A stretch of DNA of 64,000 nucleotides from Pleionea sediminis (lineage in GTDB: Bacteria > Pseudomonadota > Gammaproteobacteria > Enterobacterales > Kangiellaceae), in the NCBI RefSeq assembly GCF_007570825.1, contig NZ_SUNB01000002.1, positions 62,001 through 126,000 of the forward strand. The letters run 5' to 3'. The position numbers and the translations under genes were made by a program. Positions 1 through 9,573 of this stretch are shown here, one piece after another. Each line of letters opens with the position of its first letter. The first letter of the stretch is position 1. The notes beneath the pieces are model-generated. The model saw only the letters and a program-made list of their open reading frames with translations. It was not told the DNA's origin and searched no databases.

Positions 1-195
1 TAACATTTCATGATAAACAAATTCATCTTTTTCTGTGGTTTGAATAATTCCATCCAGAGCCATGACATAGCCAAACTGCTCATTCTTGAATATCACTAAA
101 TGCTGGTGATCGGTTTTATTTTCAAACAAGATTTCATCAACTTTAAAGTATTGGCCATAGGTAGGATAAAGCAGCTCTAAAAAGTTATCAGACAC
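1..195 (-). CDS. speE: Spermidine synthase, N-terminal fragment (cut by window edge)
   Basis: The first 65 residues are present; the rest lies left of the window. The product would transfer an aminopropyl group from decarboxylated S-adenosylmethionine to putrescine in the cytoplasm. The translation contains the family's N-terminal signature: [17 protein letters not shown], then [29 protein letters not shown] and YHEM. The start is taken as GTG at 195, because an in-frame TGA lies eight codons upstream with no ATG between. It is divergent from the AIM24 gene and about 1.4 kb from an agmatinase-like gene, so putrescine and spermidine formation may be clustered here. Identity is confident from the signature; the catalytic part cannot be seen. 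Confidence 0.9.
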   Translation of the reverse strand, partial: MSDNFLELLYPTYGQYFKVDEILFENKTDHQHLVIFKNEQFGYVMALDGIIQTTEKDEFVYHEML

Positions 196-596
196 GAAAG
201 TAACACCCCAATTAAAGATTCAAATTTCGGGCCACATTGTAATTCAGAAAGATCGCGAAATACAGTTATAGAAAGAACAACCGCCACTAAATTGCAACGG
301 TTTATTTCTCTAACAAGTCTAGTCAATAGCCCCAAAGATATCCGACAAAAAATGCCCTTAACACCTAATTATCAATAACTTAAGCTCAAATTGAGAACTT
401 AATAATTTGCGCTGACTTCATCTAAATAGACCGTTTATCGCCCAAAAGCTCTCTTTTGTCGAAATTCTAATCTATGTCTATTTATAAACAAGGAATCCAA
501 TTGAAAAATTTATTGAATTTATTGAGTAAGAACTTGATCCGAATGATGACTCTTGACTACGAATACTGTCGATTATTGAGTGAATAAGGAGAAATT
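196..596. other. Intergenic region between speE and the AIM24 gene
   Basis: About 400 bases of AT-rich DNA separate two divergent genes and must hold both promoters. I see no convincing ORF, hairpin or RNA gene. A good ribosome binding site (AAGGAG, about 590) precedes the AIM24 start. Confidence 0.5.
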
Positions 597-1385
597 ATGC
601 GGTGTCATGAAGTGGACTATGAAATTATCGGACACGATATGCAACTGGTTGAAGTCGAGCTGGATCCAGGAGAAACCGTTATCGCCGAAGCAGGAGCGAT
701 GAATTATATTGAGAATGGAATTCATTTCGAAGCCAAAATGGGCGATGGCTCGCAGCCTGATGAGGGAATGATGGGAAAAATTTTCTCTGCAGCAAAACGA
801 AAGCTAACCGGCGAGTCAATATTTACTACACACTTTACCAATCAAGGAAGTCAAAAAGCTCGAGCCGCTTTTTCTGCTCCCTATCCAGGTAGCATCATTC
901 CGATAAACATGGCAGATATTGGTGAAAACCTAACCTGTCAAAAAGATTCATTTCTGGCTGCAGCATTAGGCACCAAAGTTTCAATAACATTAAACAAACG
1001 TTTGGGGGCAGGCTTCTTTGGCGGTGAAGGTTTTATTTTGCAAAAACTAGAAGGCGATGGGATGGCCTTTATTCATGCTGGTGGAACACTCATTAAAAAA
1101 GAGCTTAAAGGCGAAACGCTACGTGTCGATACAGGCTGTCTGGTTGCCTTTACGCAAGGTATCGATTACGACATTCAACGTTCTGGCAATCTTAAATCGA
1201 TGATTTTTGGTGGTGAGGGATTATTCCTCGCAACTCTCAGCGGACACGGCACTGTTTGGCTACAAAGTTTACCCTTTTCCCGACTGGCCGATCGTGTCTT
1301 CCAGAGCGCATCAAGCTATGGTGGAAGCGATAAAGGTGAAGGCTCCATTCTGGGCGGACTTGGTAGAATGCTCGATGGCGATTAA
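597..1385 (+). CDS. TIGR00266 / AIM24 family protein
   Basis: This 262-residue protein belongs to the AIM24-like family (TIGR00266), a beta-rich fold of unknown biochemical role. The family pattern is visible: [15 protein letters not shown] near residues 24-38, GGEGF near residue 143, an AGGTL segment near 163 and a C-terminal FGGEGLF. There is no signal peptide or membrane segment, so it is probably cytoplasmic. The ATG at 597 follows AAGGAG with seven-base spacing. It stands alone, is divergent from speE, and is followed by a strong hairpin terminator. Confidence 0.85.
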   Translation: MRCHEVDYEIIGHDMQLVEVELDPGETVIAEAGAMNYIENGIHFEAKMGDGSQPDEGMMGKIFSAAKRKLTGESIFTTHFTNQGSQKARAAFSAPYPGSIIPINMADIGENLTCQKDSFLAAALGTKVSITLNKRLGAGFFGGEGFILQKLEGDGMAFIHAGGTLIKKELKGETLRVDTGCLVAFTQGIDYDIQRSGNLKSMIFGGEGLFLATLSGHGTVWLQSLPFSRLADRVFQSASSYGGSDKGEGSILGGLGRMLDGD

Positions 1386-1434
1386 AGCCAAAAGATTCAT
1401 AGCCTCTCGTTATTCAGATTAACCTCCGGTGATT

Positions 1435-1470
1435 AACAGAGCCGATACCTTGCGGACGGCTCTGTTTTAT
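1435..1470 (+). terminator. Rho-independent terminator after the AIM24 gene
   Basis: A perfect 10-base stem pairs AACAGAGCCG (1435-1444) with CGGCTCTGTT (1457-1466) across a 12-base loop and is followed by a short T-rich stretch. It lies about 50 bases after the AIM24 stop codon. Confidence 0.85.
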
Positions 1471-1561
1471 TATCCACCACTTGCAGAACGACATTCTCTT
1501 TCGATAATTCCATATCCTGTGCTACATTTGCGAAATCATTCATCACTCTATTTGAACCGCT

Positions 1562-2494
1562 ATGGCAACACTCAACAATAAGCCAGATTATTCTTTGTAC
1601 TCCAATGCCTTCGGCTTTTTGCGTCAACCACTTAATTTTTCACCGCTCACCAGTGACGCCGACGTCATTGTCATCGGATTTCCATTTGATATGGCAACAA
1701 CAGGTCGTTCAGGCGCACGCATGGGTCCCGGCGCGATTAGAAAAGCTTCAATGAATCTAGCTTGGGAAGATACCCGTTGGCCTTGGTCATTTTCACTGAG
1801 CGACAGCATTAAAATTGAAGATGCAGGTGACTTTGTTTTCGAGCCAGGCGATGCAGAAGCTTTTACCAAAGAAGTTGAAGCTTATGTCAGCCAATTAATT
1901 CAATCAGAAAAAACGCTGTTAAGCTTTGGCGGCGATCACTTCATAACCCTGCCATTGCTCCGAGCTCATTCAAACGTTCACAAGGACATTGCGCTTGTTC
2001 ACTTTGATGCTCATACCGACACCTACAGCCAAGGCAGTCGTTATGATCATGGCACCATGTTTTATCATGCTCCTAAAGAAGGCATAATCAATGCAGATCA
2101 CTCAATACAAATTGGTATCCGTACCGACTATGAAAAAGAAAACCATGCCTTTGACGTTATCGATGCGGTCACTGCTAATCAACTTTCAGCCGACGACATT
2201 ATCCAGCGAATTAAAAACCGAGTGGGCAATCATCCCGTATACGTCTCTTTTGACATCGATTGTCTCGACCCCGCTTTTGCACCGGGAACCGGAACCCCCG
2301 TTTGTGGTGGATTAACTACCGATAAAATACTGCAAGTTATTCGAGGACTTAGCAATGTTAACCTCATTGGTATGGACGTTGTTGAAGTCTCGCCTGCCTA
2401 TGATAATGCAGAAATTACCTCATTAGCAGCCGCAAGCATCGCTCTGGATCTCCTCCATGTCTGGGCAGTTGCTCAAGGAAAAATAACAACGTAA
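1562..2494 (+). CDS. speB: Agmatinase-like ureohydrolase (arginase family)
   Basis: This 310-residue protein has the length of bacterial agmatinases, which hydrolyse agmatine to putrescine and urea with two Mn ions. Metal-binding motifs are intact: GGDHF, then HFDAHTDTY, then SFDIDCLDPAFAPGTGTP. The N-terminal GRSGARMGPGAIR segment is typical of the agmatinase/guanidinobutyrase branch. Start ATG at 1562 has no strong ribosome binding site. Proximity to speE supports a polyamine role, but guanidinobutyrase or a related ureohydrolase cannot be excluded from sequence alone. Confidence 0.85.
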   Translation: MATLNNKPDYSLYSNAFGFLRQPLNFSPLTSDADVIVIGFPFDMATTGRSGARMGPGAIRKASMNLAWEDTRWPWSFSLSDSIKIEDAGDFVFEPGDAEAFTKEVEAYVSQLIQSEKTLLSFGGDHFITLPLLRAHSNVHKDIALVHFDAHTDTYSQGSRYDHGTMFYHAPKEGIINADHSIQIGIRTDYEKENHAFDVIDAVTANQLSADDIIQRIKNRVGNHPVYVSFDIDCLDPAFAPGTGTPVCGGLTTDKILQVIRGLSNVNLIGMDVVEVSPAYDNAEITSLAAASIALDLLHVWAVAQGKITT

Positions 2495-2644
2495 CACGCT
2501 TTTAAAATTGGAATGTTTCAGTCAAATCACACTAACGCAATGGCGCGCATTACTTTTGTCTCAATGAATGGTTTGCAAATGGTTGACTGAATGATGAATT
2601 ACAGTATTCTGCGAACCTATAAGTATCGATAGACAGGAAATAAA

Positions 2645-3007
2645 ATGACACACCCATTTGAAGAATTTCGCGCAAAACGAAAAGCAGGAAATGAAAAAGC
2701 GCTCGAAACCGATAACTTGTTAACGAAGCGTTTTTTCTCACTGGATAAGCAGGCCTATGGCGATGGTGCTTTAGATGCCAAAACAAAAGAACTGCTAGGT
2801 CTTGCTGCGTCAATGGTTTTACGTTGCAATGATTGTATCGATTATCATCTCGAGGGCGCTGTCAAAGCCGGATACAATAAGTCGGAGATTGATGAAGCTA
2901 TGGGCGTTGCCTTATTGGTTGGAGGCTCAATTGTAATACCTCACTTACGGCATGCGGCCCAAAGCTTAGAGTTTTTATTTCAAGAAAACGAAAAGAATTC
3001 TGACTAA
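2645..3007 (+). CDS. Carboxymuconolactone decarboxylase / AhpD-like protein
   Basis: This 120-residue protein has the AhpD-like core: a CNDC (CxxC) pair near residues 60-63 followed by DYHLEGAVKAG, and a downstream ALLVGGSIVIPH helix. Members with CxxC plus a nearby His act as peroxidase-linked redox proteins; the substrate cannot be read from the sequence. The start ATG follows AGGAAATAAA. It is a single small gene convergent with hda. Confidence 0.85.
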   Translation: MTHPFEEFRAKRKAGNEKALETDNLLTKRFFSLDKQAYGDGALDAKTKELLGLAASMVLRCNDCIDYHLEGAVKAGYNKSEIDEAMGVALLVGGSIVIPHLRHAAQSLEFLFQENEKNSD

Positions 3008-3014
3008 CTTAACC

Positions 3015-3041
3015 GAGACTGACCGCGAGTGCTTCAGTCTC
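3015..3041. terminator. Hairpin between convergent cmd-like gene and hda
   Basis: A perfect 8-base stem (GAGACTGA at 3015-3022, TCAGTCTC at 3034-3041) with an 11-base loop sits in the 47-base gap between two convergent stop codons. It lacks a clear T tract on either strand, so it may be a weak bidirectional terminator. Confidence 0.4.
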
Positions 3042-3054
3042 ACATTGAACCGCC

Positions 3055-3744
3055 TCACAACCCCAAAACATCCTTAACAAAAGGAACCGTTATTTTGCGC
3101 TGGGCAACCAGTGAAGCATTATCTAATTTATCGAGCGCATTCATTAAAAAGCGTAAATCTCTCGAACTTCTCGACAGAACAAACTGTGCTACTTCCGATC
3201 CCAAGTCGAGCCCTTTTGCTGCCGCTTTCTGCTGTAAAAGAACCTGCTTATCGGTATCCGATAGAGACTGAATTTTGAAAACCGCCATGGCTGACAGTCG
3301 AGAAATTAAATCTTTTAAATTCAAGCCCAGCTCAGCGGGAACACTCGATGCAGAAATTACCAGATTTCCATGATTGTCCTTTACTCGATTGTATAAATAG
3401 AAAAGAGCCTCTTCCCAGGCTCTATCACCCGCAATCGTTTGAATATCGTCAATACAGATAATTGGAAACGATTCTAGACCTTGCAGCATTTCCGGAACAA
3501 CGCCCAGTTCATTAAGAGGTAAATAAATAACGCTGCCCGGCTCTTGATGGTTTGCCATTGCCTGAAGCAAGTGCGATTTTCCACTTCCGGGCTCACCCCA
3601 CAAATAAACCAACTCACAGTTTAGTTCACTACTCAGCTGTTTCAGGTATTCAACTAAAATCTGATTTTTCCCAACCAAAAAGGAACTTAAAGTGACTTCT
3701 TGATCGAGTTTAATATTAAGCGGTAACTGCTGCATAACACTCAT
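3055..3744 (-). CDS. hda: DnaA regulatory inactivator Hda
   Basis: This 229-residue DnaA-like AAA+ protein lacks the DnaA DNA-binding domain, as Hda does. In enterobacteria Hda works with the DNA-loaded sliding clamp to stimulate ATP hydrolysis by DnaA and prevent over-initiation. Walker A (GEPGSGKSHLLQA) is near residues 50-62, Walker B (FPIICIDDIQ) near 92-101. The N-terminal MQQLPLNIKL resembles the clamp-binding motif QLSLPL; the match is good but not identical. The ATG overlaps the stop codon of the upstream permease gene (TAATG), implying translational coupling. The neighbourhood with perM and the phosphatidyltransferase is common in gammaproteobacteria. Confidence 0.92.
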   Translation of the reverse strand: MSVMQQLPLNIKLDQEVTLSSFLVGKNQILVEYLKQLSSELNCELVYLWGEPGSGKSHLLQAMANHQEPGSVIYLPLNELGVVPEMLQGLESFPIICIDDIQTIAGDRAWEEALFYLYNRVKDNHGNLVISASSVPAELGLNLKDLISRLSAMAVFKIQSLSDTDKQVLLQQKAAAKGLDLGSEVAQFVLSRSSRDLRFLMNALDKLDNASLVAQRKITVPFVKDVLGL

Positions 3745-4871
3745 TATTTTTGTTTTTCGTCAGTACTAATAACATTAGCCGATTGTAAGACTTCTTTCGG
3801 TATTTCACCTTCGGGCAATTCACCGCCATAGAGCACGCTATTAATGTATTTATCATGGGCATGTCGCAAGAGAACCATTATCACTGCAGCAACGGGCAAA
3901 GCGACAAGAACACCAACAAAGCCAAACAATTGTCCACCAGCTAGAATGGCAAATATAACCGCTACAGGATGCAGTCCAATTTTATCACCCACGAGTAACG
4001 GTGTAAGCACCATACCCTCCAACATTTGACCAATTGCAAAAACAAGCCCAATCCAAATAAGTACTTGAGGTTCACCAAATTGAATAAGCCCGGCCGCTAT
4101 TGCGAAGATAATTCCAATAATAAAACCCAAATAAGGAACAATACTCGCCAATCCTGCAATTAAGCCAACCAGCAATGCCAAATCTAACCCAACAATCCAC
4201 AAGCCAATCGCGTAAATCATTCCCAACGCGAACATCACAATCAATTGCCCACGAACAAAGGCACTTAATACTTCATTACACTCTAGCGCCAGGGTTTTAA
4301 CAACTGGGGCAGCACGTCTGGGAAACAAACCGTATATATGAGCCACTAACTTATCCCAGTCTCGCAACAAATAAAAAGTAACCACGGGAATCAAGACTAA
4401 ATTACCCAACCAACCAAACAGCGCAATTCCGGATGACGTAATCGATTTCATAACGGTCCCAATGACACCACCATAATTGGGTAGGTTTTTGGTAACCGCC
4501 TCTTCAACTTCTTTGTAGTTAAATTCCGCTTGTTCTTTACCCAGTAATTCAGCAAACCAAGGAACGACTTCAGTTTTAAAATACCCGATGACAACCGGCG
4601 TTTTACCTGCCAACAAATCAAATTGCTGTTTAAGCATTGGAATCATCATTAAAATGAATAAAAAGCCAATCAACGTAAATAGTAAAAAGACAATGACAAC
4701 TGCCATCGTTCGATTAAACTTTCTCTCTTCTAACCAGTCTGCTAGAGGATCACCTAAATACGCTAAAGTTGCGGCGATAAAAAAAGGCGTCAGTGTAGGA
4801 CTCAGTAAATAAATGAACCAAGATAAAAAAACAACAACACCTAACCACCACCAACGCTTCAGGTTACTCAT
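3744..4871 (-). CDS. AI-2E family transporter (PerM-like permease)
   Basis: This 375-residue polytopic inner-membrane protein belongs to the AI-2E/PerM family. About eight hydrophobic segments are visible, starting with residues 7-35 (WWWLGVVVFLSWFIYLL onward), with the family-typical long soluble region before the second half and the GLASIVPYLGFIIG motif around residues 235-250. Family members export varied small molecules or ions; the substrate here is unknown. It sits between the pgsA-like gene and hda with minimal spacing, so it is part of one operon. Confidence 0.88.
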   Translation of the reverse strand: MSNLKRWWWLGVVVFLSWFIYLLSPTLTPFFIAATLAYLGDPLADWLEERKFNRTMAVVIVFLLFTLIGFLFILMMIPMLKQQFDLLAGKTPVVIGYFKTEVVPWFAELLGKEQAEFNYKEVEEAVTKNLPNYGGVIGTVMKSITSSGIALFGWLGNLVLIPVVTFYLLRDWDKLVAHIYGLFPRRAAPVVKTLALECNEVLSAFVRGQLIVMFALGMIYAIGLWIVGLDLALLVGLIAGLASIVPYLGFIIGIIFAIAAGLIQFGEPQVLIWIGLVFAIGQMLEGMVLTPLLVGDKIGLHPVAVIFAILAGGQLFGFVGVLVALPVAAVIMVLLRHAHDKYINSVLYGGELPEGEIPKEVLQSANVISTDEKQK

Positions 4872-5429
4872 TTATTTTTGCCTCGTTATTTTATTTCGTT
4901 GGTAACGCCCACCCCACAACAAAATATAATGGAGTCCACTGGATAAGGTGGTTACGTAAACAATAATTTCCAGCGTTAGCAAATACCAGCTGGGTAATAC
5001 CCACAACCCTAAAGAAACTAATATAGAGACTACAAATAGAATTTGAAAAAAGGTATTACTTTTCGATAACCGACTGGGATCCATGTCATAAGGTCCCAAC
5101 GCTTTGTGATACACAAATGCGCCCAAAATAATGACTAAGTCCCGCAAGCTGACAACAATAAATAACCACCAACTCATGTGATGGTTTAAGCACAATACCA
5201 ACATGGTCGAGACCAGCAATAATTTATCGGCCAGAGGATCCATAATGGCGCCAATGCGGGATTTCCAATTAAAACGACGCGCCAAAAATCCATCAATTCC
5301 GTCAGACACACCCGCAATAAAAAAAATCCATAAGGCATGGTAATAGTTATCACGCCACAAGAGCGCGACCAACGGAACAACGAGTAAAATCCGTAATACC
5401 GTAATAAAATTTGGTAGCTGATTTAACAT
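4872..5429 (-). CDS. CDP-alcohol phosphatidyltransferase
   Basis: This is a 185-residue membrane enzyme of the CDP-alcohol phosphatidyltransferase class, which joins a CDP-diacylglycerol lipid to an alcohol. The signature D-x2-DG-x2-AR-x8-G-x3-D-x3-D is complete (DGIDGFLARR then GAIMDPLADK, about residues 46-72). I chose the ATG at 5429 rather than an upstream GTG at 5441, because it overlaps the stop of the DUF2066 gene as TAATG. The family includes PgsA and cardiolipin synthases; which product is made cannot be told from sequence alone. Confidence 0.9.
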   Translation of the reverse strand: MLNQLPNFITVLRILLVVPLVALLWRDNYYHALWIFFIAGVSDGIDGFLARRFNWKSRIGAIMDPLADKLLLVSTMLVLCLNHHMSWWLFIVVSLRDLVIILGAFVYHKALGPYDMDPSRLSKSNTFFQILFVVSILVSLGLWVLPSWYLLTLEIIVYVTTLSSGLHYILLWGGRYQRNKITRQK

Positions 5430-6688
5430 TAAGGTCGCCACTGATAAACTAAAATCTTCTGCGGCTCTTCAGGTTCGGAAGCCACTTGAACAACAACAAC
5501 TTCAGCACCTGTTTCATTACCCTTTTCTGCTTCAGGTAATTCTGGAACGTCATTATTGTCTTCCGCTTTTGATTGATCAGGATTTTCCATGACTAGAACA
5601 CCATTTGCATTAATGGGCTCCGGATCTTTTTCTGCTTTTAAATTTTCAATGGCCGATTCAATACGGAAACTATCCGTCACGGGAATTAGCTTTTGGTCAA
5701 GCCGAATCGCCTGCTTGAGTGATTCCACATCGCCGACTAAATCGACGTTAACCATCATAGCTCGCCCCTTAGTTTGCGCGACTTCCACTTTACGAATTGC
5801 CGACAAAGACTCCAAATAACTAATCAACTCACGATACGAATAAAAACTGCCAACATCTTCAATTAACAATTGCCACTGATTGGCACTGAAAGACTCGGTG
5901 ACACAAAACACCTTACATAATCGCTCACCGAGCCAATCGGTCACATCCCTCAATAAGTTTTCTTGCGATACAGCGTCAAAGTCCTGATAGGTGACATCGC
6001 CGGAAATCGTAAGCATGAAGCGTCCTTGCCAAGAATCGTTGTGTGAAGATACTCGACCCGCGAGAACCGCATCACTACCATATCGAGCAGATGCTGCTTC
6101 AATAGGTTCAGGGAAACGAGCCCAAACATCTGAGGCAGACACTTGCATCTCATCTTCTAAATCCATAAGAGGCAATACTGTCGGCAAACCACGTCGATGA
6201 ATTTGCCGCATAAACTCATCTTTGAGGCTATTGTCTTCAGGAGTACTCGAACTTAAGACTTTGCGAGCAAAAGACTCCTCATACGCTAACCACATTAGAG
6301 TAACGGGACGACTCCCTCCCCACATAGGTACCGCTGCGTCTTGTAGTAATCGCTGCACAGCTCGACCATCAAATTCAACTTTCAAATACATTTGCTTTTC
6401 GTTGGTCTCGCTATCAACAATTTCCTGATACGCATATGTTCGAATAAATGACGAAACTTTCTTGAAAGATTCTTGAACATAAAATCCCTCTAATGCATCT
6501 CGAGTTCCACTGGCACGTACAAGAACTTGTTTAAACGAAGAGAGCATTGCAGCACGCTGAGCAGCTCCACCGCGATCCTTAACAGGCCACATTACCGTGT
6601 ACAAATCTGAGTCTGCTGCAGACACCGAGGTTACCATCCAGGCAGACAATAAAACCCAAATAGCGATTGACTTAAAAATTACGCGCAT
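5429..6688 (-). CDS. DUF2066 domain protein, exported
   Basis: This 419-residue protein starts with a clear signal peptide (IAIWVLLSAWMVTSVSAA, cleavage near residue 24). The mature N-terminal part carries the DUF2066 pattern (RDALEGFYVQESFKKVSSFI). The last 80 residues are acidic and proline-rich and probably disordered. DUF2066 has no assigned function but is conserved next to purM and the pgsA-perM-hda genes in gammaproteobacteria. Here it is first in that run, though a PstS/OmpA gene separates it from purM. Confidence 0.85.
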   Translation of the reverse strand: MRVIFKSIAIWVLLSAWMVTSVSAADSDLYTVMWPVKDRGGAAQRAAMLSSFKQVLVRASGTRDALEGFYVQESFKKVSSFIRTYAYQEIVDSETNEKQMYLKVEFDGRAVQRLLQDAAVPMWGGSRPVTLMWLAYEESFARKVLSSSTPEDNSLKDEFMRQIHRRGLPTVLPLMDLEDEMQVSASDVWARFPEPIEAASARYGSDAVLAGRVSSHNDSWQGRFMLTISGDVTYQDFDAVSQENLLRDVTDWLGERLCKVFCVTESFSANQWQLLIEDVGSFYSYRELISYLESLSAIRKVEVAQTKGRAMMVNVDLVGDVESLKQAIRLDQKLIPVTDSFRIESAIENLKAEKDPEPINANGVLVMENPDQSKAEDNNDVPELPEAEKGNETGAEVVVVQVASEPEEPQKILVYQWRP

Positions 6689-6854
6689 TGACCGTCCAAA
6701 AGAATTGAATTTTCACTAACTTATAACGGCTTATGATAATCGAAGGCCGCACTTTTTACCAAACTTCGACCACCGGGAATGCAAATAATCTCATCGATTG
6801 AGGCAATAATCACAAATTAGCGATAATTTGCAAAAATAGAGGGGATTGAATTGA

Positions 6855-6876
6855 ACTCGAGGCCACGACCTCGAGT
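6855..6876 (-). terminator. Hairpin downstream of the PstS/OmpA gene
   Basis: A perfect 8-base stem (ACTCGAGG at 6855-6862, CCTCGAGT at 6869-6876) with a 6-base loop lies 20 bases after the stop of the minus-strand gene. No T tract follows on the minus strand, so termination would be weak; a protein-binding palindrome is the alternative. Confidence 0.45.
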
Positions 6877-6895
6877 CATGATGTGTGAAAGTAAC

Positions 6896-8245
6896 TTAAA
6901 GGGTCCAAACTTCAACCCGGCGATTCATCGCCCGGCCAGAATCCAACTCGTTATTTTCAATGGGTAAAAAACCGCCGTGTACCGACCAAGGTTCTATTTG
7001 TTGCGCTAATAAAACCTCTTTAATCACGCTCATCCATGATTCAACTTGCTGCAAACTGGTTTGAGACATATCTGGATCGTCCCAAAATCCAGCCAGCACA
7101 ATTCGATTATGTGGATTAGCCCTTTTAAATTGAATCAATCGTTCCAAATCACGTCTCAGCTTTGACGTTAACGAGCCCTCTTCTGACAAACGCAAAGTAA
7201 CCGAAAGACGTTTTCCAAAATCAGCCAGATGTGCGTACTTTCGTTCAACTTCCTTACCAGCCAGGTTGGGTTTACTGCTGGTTGGGAAAAACGAAATTAA
7301 GTCAGCCCTCGAAGCCAATCTTTGACCTTGCTCTCCGGTCACAAACTGAACAAATTCTCGAGCCATTACATTGTCGTTTTCTGTTGGAAAATACAAAAAC
7401 AGTTTTCGCGAAAGCGGGTAATCTTCGGTACCTATGGTGTACTCATCGGGACGAATGCCCCTTGCTCCTAACTCATTTGCAACAGCCAACACTTTTGCTC
7501 CTTGCGTATGAGAAATACCAACAAAGCCTATCGCTGCGGGGTTTTCAGCAACGGTCTTGGTTAACTTTTGCGATGATTCAAAACGTTGAGAGCTATTAAT
7601 GAGAGTTTTATCGTGTGTTTTTAAGACCAGTTTTTTAAAAGTGTCGTAGGTTCCAGAATTATCATCTCGAGCCAATACATTAATGCGAGCGTCAATACCG
7701 CCAACATCTTGCCAATTCGAAATTTCTCCGGAATAGATGGCGGCTAACTGTCCTAATGTGATGTTATTGATGGGATTATCCGGATGAACCACAACGGCCA
7801 ACGCATCGTAAGCAATGATGTTTTCTGCTTCCCCCCGACCTATCGAAGGATATATTTTCCCTAAGGCCGACATTTCCTCGGGTTTTATAGGTCGCGAAGA
7901 CATTGCGATGTCTGTATTTCCAGCAAGAAGATCAACAAACCCAGTACTCGAACCGTGCGCAGCTAAATCGACGTTGACGCTTTTTTTTCTTAGAGGATTT
8001 GTTGCAGAAATGCGCTTTTCAACCGGTGATGGCTGTCTTATCAATTGAACTCTTGTATACCCTTTAGTGGTTAAAAATTTTTCGAGCAAAATAGGCGCAA
8101 ACTTTTCACCCACTGTATTTGATCCATGAATTTTAAAATCGTATTGAGTCTCTAAAATTTTGTTCTCAGTCGCCTGAGAGTTTTCCCCAATTATCAATGT
8201 TAAAAAGCAACCAATGGCAACAACACGACCAATTGACTTCAACAT
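6896..8245 (-). CDS. PstS-like substrate-binding protein fused to an OmpA-like domain
   Basis: This 449-residue periplasmic protein has a signal peptide (to about residue 26), a phosphate-binding-protein-like domain (about 35-320) with IHGSNTVGEKFAP, HGSSTGFVDLLAG, DIAMSSRPIK and RDDNSGTYDTFKK, and a C-terminal OmpA-like peptidoglycan-binding domain (about 335-449) ending in SGRAMNRRVEVW. The PstS part suggests binding of phosphate or a similar anion, and the OmpA part suggests cell-wall anchoring. No pst transporter genes are nearby. It sits alone between purM and the DUF2066 gene. Confidence 0.85.
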   Translation of the reverse strand: MLKSIGRVVAIGCFLTLIIGENSQATENKILETQYDFKIHGSNTVGEKFAPILLEKFLTTKGYTRVQLIRQPSPVEKRISATNPLRKKSVNVDLAAHGSSTGFVDLLAGNTDIAMSSRPIKPEEMSALGKIYPSIGRGEAENIIAYDALAVVVHPDNPINNITLGQLAAIYSGEISNWQDVGGIDARINVLARDDNSGTYDTFKKLVLKTHDKTLINSSQRFESSQKLTKTVAENPAAIGFVGISHTQGAKVLAVANELGARGIRPDEYTIGTEDYPLSRKLFLYFPTENDNVMAREFVQFVTGEQGQRLASRADLISFFPTSSKPNLAGKEVERKYAHLADFGKRLSVTLRLSEEGSLTSKLRRDLERLIQFKRANPHNRIVLAGFWDDPDMSQTSLQQVESWMSVIKEVLLAQQIEPWSVHGGFLPIENNELDSGRAMNRRVEVWTL

Positions 8246-8460
8246 AAAACGACTCCTAATCTACACTACAATGGCTTGAATCAACGCCCGCGACTATAAA
8301 GACAAATTATTACAATCAGATTTCAATTACATAAATTCAGGATGAATAACATTATTACCGCCCCTTTATCTCCTTACGAAATCAAAAAAGCTGTTATTTG
8401 GGCAATCTTTATTCAAAAATAAACCGTAATTGAACAAGGACAATTCTCGAATAGGTTCAT

Positions 8461-8484
8461 ATTGCGTGATAAAATGCGCGCAAT
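8461..8484 (+). promoter_or_regulatory. Inverted repeat upstream of purM
   Basis: ATTGCG (8461-8466) and CGCAAT (8479-8484) form an inverted repeat with a 12-base spacer, ending 24 bases before the purM GTG. It could be an operator, but it does not match the compact PurR box of E. coli, and no regulator can be named. Confidence 0.3.
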
Positions 8485-8508
8485 TTTAATTCCATGTGAG
8501 CAATACTT

Positions 8509-9549
8509 GTGGCTGATTCCAAAAAAACCTCTCTAAGTTACAAAGATGCCGGTGTCGATATTGACGCAGGTAATCGTCTGGTAGAAAGAATTAAAGGTGT
8601 TGCCAAACGGACGCGACGTCCAGAGGTAATGGCGGGTCTGGGTGGCTTTGGGGCAATGTTTGAACTGCCAAAAGGCTATGAAGAGCCGGTTCTTGTTTCC
8701 GGAACTGACGGAGTTGGCACTAAGTTGCGTCTCGCTATGGATGCCGGTATTCACGATACGATCGGGATTGATCTTGTTGCCATGTGCGTGAACGATTTAA
8801 TTGTCGGCGGTGCAGAGCCATTATTTTTTCTCGACTATTACGCTACTGGCCAATTAGATGTTGATATTGCCGCCGATGTTGTCGAAGGCATTGGCAAAGG
8901 TTGCGAACTCTCCGCGTGTGCATTAGTGGGTGGCGAAACAGCAGAAATGCCGGGCATGTATGAAGGCTCAGATTACGATTTAGCAGGATTTTGCGTCGGT
9001 ATTGTCGAGAAACAAAAAATAATTGACGGCAACAAAGTAAAATCAGGCGATCATATTATCGGCTTGCCATCCAGCGGACCACATTCCAATGGCTATTCAC
9101 TCATTCGCAAAATTATTGACGTTAACAACAGCGATCTCAATCAAGCTTTTGAAGGCACCACACTAGGCAAAGCACTGCTCGAACCAACACGAATTTATGT
9201 TAAACCTCTGCTAGAAGCTTTTAAACAATTTGATGTTCATGCCCTTGCGCATATTACGGGTGGTGGATTCTGGGAAAACATTCCACGAGTACTTCCCGAA
9301 AAAACACAAGCAACAATTGACACCAATAGTTGGAAGATGCCGCCAATATTTCAATGGTTACAAGAACAAGGCAATGTCGAGACCCACGAAATGTATCGCA
9401 CATTCAATTGCGGTGTAGGAATGATTGTAATTGTCGATCCATCACAAAGTGATGCTGTCATTCAATTTTTACGTGAGCAAGGTGAGTCGGCCTTTCTTAT
9501 GGGACAGATTGATGAACAGCAAGGTGACCAACAAGTCGTGATGTCCTGA
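8509..9549 (+). CDS. purM: Phosphoribosylformylglycinamidine cyclo-ligase (AIR synthetase)
   Basis: This 346-residue cytoplasmic enzyme closes the imidazole ring in purine synthesis (FGAM + ATP to AIR), the usual PurM length. Hallmarks are [13 protein letters not shown] at the N-terminus, [10 protein letters not shown] near residue 65, [12 protein letters not shown] near 84-95, [11 protein letters not shown] near 141-151 and [14 protein letters not shown] near 184-197. The start is GTG at 8509. It is followed 24 bases later by purN, the usual gammaproteobacterial pair. Confidence 0.97.
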   Translation: MADSKKTSLSYKDAGVDIDAGNRLVERIKGVAKRTRRPEVMAGLGGFGAMFELPKGYEEPVLVSGTDGVGTKLRLAMDAGIHDTIGIDLVAMCVNDLIVGGAEPLFFLDYYATGQLDVDIAADVVEGIGKGCELSACALVGGETAEMPGMYEGSDYDLAGFCVGIVEKQKIIDGNKVKSGDHIIGLPSSGPHSNGYSLIRKIIDVNNSDLNQAFEGTTLGKALLEPTRIYVKPLLEAFKQFDVHALAHITGGGFWENIPRVLPEKTQATIDTNSWKMPPIFQWLQEQGNVETHEMYRTFNCGVGMIVIVDPSQSDAVIQFLREQGESAFLMGQIDEQQGDQQVVMS

Positions 9550-9573
9550 TAATTTGATGTTGAAGGTTTTACC

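Noticed and set aside
1207-1422. Overlapping frame of 71 codons at the end of the AIM24 gene
   Set aside because: Out of frame within a well-supported gene; composition not protein-like.
7231-7599. Plus-strand open frame of 122 codons inside the PstS/OmpA gene
   Set aside because: Antisense to a clear coding sequence; no ribosome binding site and no recognisable protein.
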